Part shown: positions 34,517 through 37,858 of the stretch, piece by piece
Layout: every line of letters starts with the position of its first letter
How positions within the stretch are numbered: position 1 is the stretch's first letter
Source of the DNA: Gammaproteobacteria bacterium
GTDB taxonomy: Bacteria; Pseudomonadota; Gammaproteobacteria; M30B25
Direction: 5' to 3'
DNA length: 37,858 nt
NCBI GenBank assembly: GCA_018402195.1
Contig: JAGYIW010000011.1
Coordinates: forward strand, 1-37,858
Notes under the pieces: model-generated
Told to the model about the DNA's origin: nothing
Databases searched by the model: none
Seen by the model: only the letters and a program-made list of their open reading frames with translations
Position numbers and translations under genes: made by a program

Positions 34517-34816
34517 CTGTGCGTTTGATGTCTTGTGCGATTCTGAGTCTTGTTTTTCTCTCTTAGAACATAGCGTTTTGTTTTGCTCAAACGAGAGTGT
34601 TGTCTATCTGTGCGATCAAGGAAGTCAAACAATGTGACAATAGTTGAGTAAATGAATCTGCGTCTGCCACGACTTGGTGAGTTAATACAGCTTGTGGAGG
34701 CCAACTAAGAACCTACATTCCGACGATTGCCATCAATCGGCAACGATAAAGGTAAAATGGCAAGATGAGAAAAATGATACTACCCCCAATTACCAGTTAA
34801 GCTGGTTGTGTATTTA
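34517..34816. other. Non-coding stretch between rpe and the second remnant cassette
   Basis: No gene is supported here. It contains a small perfect hairpin, CGATTG (34724-34729) with CAATCG (34734-34739), merging into the block shared with 10682. An 18-codon frame at 34651 has no evident ribosome site and is not called. Confidence 0.5.
34735..34768 (+). repeat. 33-base block shared with 10682
   Basis: Begins AATCGGCAACGAT and ends TAAAATGGCAAGATGA, about 90% identical to 10682-10714. It lies about 50 bases before the transposase-remnant cassette, so it may belong to the same element. Confidence 0.6.
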
Positions 34817-34974
34817 AGAGGGTGTTATTCTACAGCTAGACAAGGAGGCTAAGACAATGAAGTGGAAGAAATGGGCAAAAGAGCTGAAGTTTAAATTAGT
34901 TCTAGAGGGTTTACAGGGAGATACGCCTATATTGCACAGAACATTTGGGAAAGTAGCTTCACCGAGAATTGCTG
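34817..34974 (+). mobile_element. Transposase-remnant cassette, copy D
   Basis: A 158-base block matching 24588-24746 across its full length. It holds ACAAGGAG, an ATG at 34857, the IS3-OrfA-like start MKWKKWAKELKFKLVLEGLQ, and the right end TTCACCGAGAATTGC (34958-34972). The deletion joint just after the TTTGGG codons is the same as in copy C, so the shortened form itself was probably moved or duplicated. Confidence 0.65.
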
Positions 34975-35006
34975 TGATAATTTTCTTCTTATTTACTGGG
35001 TATTAA
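34857..35006 (+). pseudogene. Truncated IS3-like OrfA, 49 residues
   Basis: N-terminal helix-turn-helix part only, followed by residues translated from the element's right end and flanking DNA, stopping at 35006. It differs from copy C mostly by silent or conservative changes in the first 27 codons. Confidence 0.58.
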
Positions 35007-35020
35007 TATTACATTACAAT
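34992..35020 (+). promoter_or_regulatory. Candidate promoter of the PCMT-like gene
   Basis: TTTACT (34992-34997) and TACAAT (35015-35020) are separated by 17 bases. The -35 lies 18 bases past the element right end. Confidence 0.43.
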
Positions 35021-35052
35021 ACCGCGCATCGGCATAACCTTAAGGTATCTCC

Positions 35053-35685
35053 ATGCAATCAATTGAAGCCAAAAACATGGTGCAACACCAGGTGCATACT
35101 TGGGACATGTTGGATAAATCCCTGCTGTTGTTGATGGGACATGTTGATAGGCAGACTTTTGTACATCCGGATTATCACAGTGTGGCTTATTCAGAGGGGG
35201 CCATTAAAGCTGTCAATGGCACTGTCATGTTGCCTGCAAAAGAAGTAGCTCGCATGTTAGATGCTTTGTCGATCGGTCAAACTGATAGCGTCGCCCTTGT
35301 TGGTCCCGAATCTGGCTATGTGGCTGCGCTTATAGCTCAACTCAGTGAGCATGTTACTTGGTTTTTGCCTAAGAATATTGGCGAAAAAACGCCAGTAATC
35401 GACGGTGTTAACTGTGTTCACAAAGATTTACTCCATGAGTGGCAGCAAGATGGTCCTTTTGATGTCGTTGTAATTCTTGGTGCTGTACAGAAAGTACTAC
35501 CTAGCTTTTTTGCTGCTTTACGTGTTAATGGGCGCCTGTGGGCAGTTGTGGCTAAAGACGACAAACTTATGACGGCTACCTGCTTCATCCATAAAGGTCA
35601 ACAGAATGATAGCCCACGCACTTTATACGAGACCCGTTGGCCATTTTTGCCTGGTGCCCATCTGAATGCTGGCTTTTCTCTTTAA
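35053..35685 (+). CDS. PCMT-like protein, probably not an active isoaspartyl methyltransferase
   Basis: A 210-residue protein with the overall layout of protein-L-isoaspartate O-methyltransferases: an N-terminal MVQHQVHTWDMLD segment, VHPDYHSVAYSE, then a Rossmann-like domain (VALVGPESGYVAALIAQ). Two key motifs are weakened. The glycine-rich SAM loop, usually EIGTGxGY, is VGPESGY. The QTIS-type active-site serine segment reads GTVMLPAKEVARML. It may therefore be a divergent family member with another or no catalytic function. It follows a remnant cassette and its own candidate promoter. Confidence 0.75.
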   Translation: MQSIEAKNMVQHQVHTWDMLDKSLLLLMGHVDRQTFVHPDYHSVAYSEGAIKAVNGTVMLPAKEVARMLDALSIGQTDSVALVGPESGYVAALIAQLSEHVTWFLPKNIGEKTPVIDGVNCVHKDLLHEWQQDGPFDVVVILGAVQKVLPSFFAALRVNGRLWAVVAKDDKLMTATCFIHKGQQNDSPRTLYETRWPFLPGAHLNAGFSL

Positions 35686-35871
35686 CTCTTTTGAGTTACA
35701 TCTTTCCTCCACAGCCCCTTGTGCTGCCTCGTCTTGCTATCAGTAGAGATGGTTTTTAATCCGATGATTTACTCCTTATTGTTTGGTCATATGAAGCCTA
35801 TGTGCCTAGAGCAACCTCTCTATTCTATAAGAGAAAAGGTCAATTGGTGGTTGATGCTGTGCCCTTGGTAG
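35686..35871. other. Short non-coding gap between convergent genes
   Basis: 186 bases with no supported gene. A weak CTCT/AGAG pairing around 35815-35835 is the only structure seen, and no convincing terminator is present. Confidence 0.4.
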
Positions 35872-36378
35872 TTAATCTGGCGCCACGAAGCATGCGTAGT
35901 TAAATAACTCTTCGTTAACTTTATTAATAATAACTTCACCTAGTTTCAAGTTGGTTGTTGCTGGCATGGCCTCCATATCCTCTATGACCTCGTCTAGGTC
36001 ATGGTAATGTAATTCACTGAATGATCTGCAACAGCTTTCTAATCGATCGGAAATATCAGTGAGTGAAGGTGTGCCGCTGTAATTTGCGCCAGTATTACCT
36101 GGATTGTAGCTGCCACTAGGGTTTGCTACGCAGTTCATTAGTTGGCTATAGATCTCTTGTGGGAATGATTCGAACGATATGAGTCTATCGGTGCGTTCTT
36201 GGCAACTGCCTGTAGATTCGTCAGGGCAAATAAACTTGCCTTGTCTGTATTTATCATAGCCAAGACTAGCCAAATCTATACTTGTACGTCTTCCGGCACT
36301 TGATGTGTTGCCACCGCCACAGGCGGTAAGCGATAATGTTGCAAGGGTGATTATTATAATGGTGTTTTTTGATATCAT
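35872..36378 (-). CDS. Small cysteine-containing lipoprotein, distant member of the tandem family
   Basis: A 168-residue predicted lipoprotein: hydrophobic start and lipobox LTAC with Cys20, followed by GGG. The mature part has several cysteines (FICPDESTGSC, NCVANPSG, ESCCRSF, YACFV). Its end, LGEVIINKVNEELFNYACFV, resembles the RDAIINLVNSDLYSEYCAFV end of the next gene, so it is probably a diverged relative. An AAGGAG ribosome site precedes the ATG. No known domain is recognised. It should reside in a membrane facing the periplasm or at the cell surface. Confidence 0.8.
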   Translation of the reverse strand: MISKNTIIIITLATLSLTACGGGNTSSAGRRTSIDLASLGYDKYRQGKFICPDESTGSCQERTDRLISFESFPQEIYSQLMNCVANPSGSYNPGNTGANYSGTPSLTDISDRLESCCRSFSELHYHDLDEVIEDMEAMPATTNLKLGEVIINKVNEELFNYACFVAPD

Positions 36379-36465
36379 CTGAGTTTCTCCTTGAGGTGAT
36401 GTTACGTTACTTACTGTCTTTTTAGATCTTGGTGCCTATACAAAGTCCGTTATTTGTTTCATTGT

Positions 36466-36493
36466 CTTAAAAACAAGCAGATTTGTTTTTAAG
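36466..36493 (-). terminator. Hairpin at the end of the second lipoprotein gene
   Basis: An 11-base perfect inverted repeat, CTTAAAAACAA (36466-36476) and TTGTTTTTAAG (36483-36493), around a 6-base loop. It contains the TAA stop of the lipoprotein gene. The stem is AT-rich with no further T-run, so termination is plausible, not certain. Confidence 0.5.
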
Positions 36494-37208
36494 AAGGGAG
36501 CATCTCATCCACGAATGCGCAGTACTCGCTATATAGATCGCTATTAACTAGGTTAATGATGGCATCTCTAACGTTTAGAGTTGAAAGGCTTGGGAAGGGT
36601 GTTTCGGAGGCAAGCCCGGGTGTGCTACTGCTTTCCCTTTCAATGTAGTGTGTAAAGCCTATGGCGCGAGGGCTTGTATCCCAGCTGCCCCCTGAACAGT
36701 ATCTTATCACTTTTGCCATGATAGCATCTTTGGTGGCTTGTGATAGGCTAGAATACCGGGCTGCAGGGTCTAGCTCATAACCTAAACTTGGTCTTGCAAC
36801 ATTGGCAATATAATCTTTGTAATAGGTCTCTGAGTTTGGAGATACATAGAAGCCTGTTGCTGCGGCACTGGTGTTGGCTGTGCAAGCAGGGCTGTGTTCA
36901 TCCTCAGCTTGACAAAGCTTGAGTCTGCTGTATGTGGTCCAGCCCCTTTCTTGTAGGGAAGTTAGTGCTGCAGAGTCAAAGGCTGGTGTTGGCACAACTG
37001 TGGTGGTGGGGGTAATTGTTGTAACTGTAGTAGCTGTTGCAGTTATTGTAGGAGTAGTTCTAGTAATACGCCCTGAGTTTATTTTACTCTCGCTGTTACC
37101 AAGGCAGCCTGTCATGGATGCACACGCAAGTGCAAATGCCGTGAATTCAAAAAATATTTTGAAGTAGGGCAGAGTTTTTTGTGTGATATTGCCTTGATAT
37201 TGCGTCAT
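36489..37208 (-). CDS. Lipoprotein with Thr-rich linker, family of unknown function
   Basis: A 239-residue predicted lipoprotein with the lipobox MTGC ending at Cys35. A Thr/Pro-rich linker (about 48-73) separates the anchor from a globular domain (about 75-239). The domain contains LQERGWTTYSRLKLCQAEDE, SETYYKDYIANVARPSLGYE, KVIRYCSGGSW and LSTLNVRDAIINLVN, with four to five cysteines that could form disulfides. GGAGGG sits five bases before the start. The next gene upstream is a close paralogue. No known family is recognised. Confidence 0.82.
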   Translation of the reverse strand: MTQYQGNITQKTLPYFKIFFEFTAFALACASMTGCLGNSESKINSGRITRTTPTITATATTVTTITPTTTVVPTPAFDSAALTSLQERGWTTYSRLKLCQAEDEHSPACTANTSAAATGFYVSPNSETYYKDYIANVARPSLGYELDPAARYSSLSQATKDAIMAKVIRYCSGGSWDTSPRAIGFTHYIERESSSTPGLASETPFPSLSTLNVRDAIINLVNSDLYSEYCAFVDEMLPS

Positions 37209-37243
37209 AATACCCTCCGTGGTGAGCTTGTAGCAACAGCCTT

Positions 37244-37272
37244 ATCCTAATAGAAATATTTGTAATAGGCAA
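37244..37272 (-). promoter_or_regulatory. Candidate promoter of the second lipoprotein gene
   Basis: On the minus strand, TTGCCT (37267-37272) and TAGGAT (37244-37249) are separated by 17 bases. It is just downstream of the terminator of the third gene, so each gene may be its own transcription unit. Confidence 0.48.
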
Positions 37273-37285
37273 TGCTTTGGTCAAA

Positions 37286-37311
37286 AAAAGGCGTGCTTAT
37301 GCACGCCTTTT
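37286..37311 (-). terminator. Strong rho-independent terminator
   Basis: AAAAGGCGTGC (37286-37296) and GCACGCCTTTT (37301-37311) form a perfect 11-base stem with a 4-base loop. On the minus strand it is followed by a T-run, ending the third lipoprotein gene. Confidence 0.9.
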
Positions 37312-37331
37312 GGGAATAAGCAGGCGTGCAG

Positions 37332-37858
37332 TTAATCAACGTCCACAAATGAGCAGTAATAGTCAAAAAGCTCGCCATTAATCATGTTGATGATGGCATC
37401 TCTAACGTTTAGAGTTGAAAGACTCGGTGAGTCTGTTTCATAGGGATCCCAGCGATAGCTATCAGAATCTCCTACACTAAAGTGCACAAAGCCTGGGGTA
37501 GATTGGCTTGAGCCCTCACCGCCCCAGTTGCCCCCTGAACAATATCTTATCACTTTTTCCACGATGGCATTTTTGGTGGCTTCAGATAGACTAGAGTATT
37601 GGGCTGTTGGGTCTAGCTCGTAGCCTAAACTTGGTCTTGCAACGTTGGCGATATAATTTTTGTAATAGGTCTCTGACCTTGGGGGTATATAGAAGCCTGT
37701 TGATGCAGCAGCGGAGCTGGCTGTGCAAGCATCAAGGTCTTCATCGTCGGCCTGACAAAATTTTAAGTTGCTGTACGCGGCCCAGCCCCTTTCTTGTAGG
37801 GTAGTTAGTGCGGCAGAATCAAAGGTTGGTGTTGTGGCGGTGAAAATAGTTGCTTCAG
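37332..37858 (-). CDS. Third lipoprotein-family gene, C-terminal part (cut by window edge)
   Basis: The reverse strand is open from the window edge to a stop at 37332, about 175 codons. It closely resembles the gene at 36489: FDSAALTTLQERGWAAYS, KFCQADDE, SETYYKNYIANVARPSLGYE, KVIRYCSGGNWGG, SPSLSTLNVRDAIINMIN, YYCSFVD. The signal peptide and lipobox would lie beyond the edge. The 3' DNA is nearly identical over a stretch around 37390-37424 and 36555-36589, indicating a fairly recent duplication. The middle segment between the CSGG and LSTLNV motifs differs most. Function unknown. Confidence 0.8.
   Translation of the reverse strand, partial: EATIFTATTPTFDSAALTTLQERGWAAYSNLKFCQADDEDLDACTASSAAASTGFYIPPRSETYYKNYIANVARPSLGYELDPTAQYSSLSEATKNAIVEKVIRYCSGGNWGGEGSSQSTPGFVHFSVGDSDSYRWDPYETDSPSLSTLNVRDAIINMINGELFDYYCSFVDVD

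Noticed and set aside
34651-34707. 18-codon frame starting MNLRLPRLGEL
   Set aside because: Too short, with no ribosome site and no match I can support.
1-37858. tRNA or rRNA genes
   Set aside because: No cloverleaf, CCA end or rRNA-like stretch was found on either strand by eye.

Overview
The window reads as a chromosomal segment of an aerobic gammaproteobacterium of moderate GC content. Evidence for this: an EF-P beta-lysylation set (epmB, efp, epmA), rsmJ, ttcA, djlA, a Coq7-type ubiquinone hydroxylase, a heme-copper cytochrome c oxidase, and a gamma-type parC/parE pair. The glutamate-cysteine ligase belongs to the less common proteobacterial family first seen in Acidithiobacillus/Nitrosomonas-like bacteria, not the E. 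coli type. The species cannot be named from the sequence alone. Most of the window is densely packed housekeeping genes. Against that background there are remnants of one mobile-element family, several genes with single-base lesions, and a tandem set of unrecognised lipoproteins at the right edge.

Layout. 1-3396 (minus): tetraheme cytochrome c, ctaC (with fused cytochrome c domain) and ctaD (cut by the left edge) form a terminal-oxidase operon. 3535-5901: folA, apaH and yaaA. 5917-7293: a neurotransmitter:sodium symporter family transporter. 7385-8249 (minus): rpiA with a translationally coupled 55-residue ORF. 8406-10628: kbl and tdh (threonine catabolism), both broken by one-base indels. 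10792-13348: epmB diverging from efp-epmA. 13353-13633: a short element with terminal inverted repeats. 13802-17220: a Bcr/CflA-type MFS exporter overlapping priA. 17287-20813 (minus): aromatic amino acid permease and an interrupted parC. 20931-23411 (minus): a P1B-type ATPase with altered catalytic motifs. 23488-24578: coq7 and a VOC protein. 24588-24746: a transposase-remnant cassette. 24814-28625: nudF-parE-O-antigen ligase-like, tightly packed. 28605-29255: rsmJ. 29331-30131: ttcA. 30201-32443 (minus): gshA-gshB, overlapping. 32568-33759: glycine-zipper protein and djlA. 33844-34516: rpe with clustered insertions. 34817-34974: second copy of the transposase-remnant cassette. 35053-35685: a PCMT-like protein lacking key motifs. 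35872-37858 (minus): three related lipoproteins.

Functional themes are respiration (oxidase, Coq7, a putative copper ATPase), glutathione synthesis (gshA-gshB) and translation/RNA modification (EF-P lysylation, TtcA, RsmJ). DNA topology and restart (parC, parE, priA) and amino-acid transport are also represented. The least explained material is the lipoprotein family at the right end, the repeat family at about 13.4, 24.6 and 34.8 kb, and the P-type ATPase with substitutions at two normally invariant positions. The indel clusters in kbl-tdh, parC and rpe leave the coding sense otherwise intact, so sequence error must be excluded before they are called pseudogenes.
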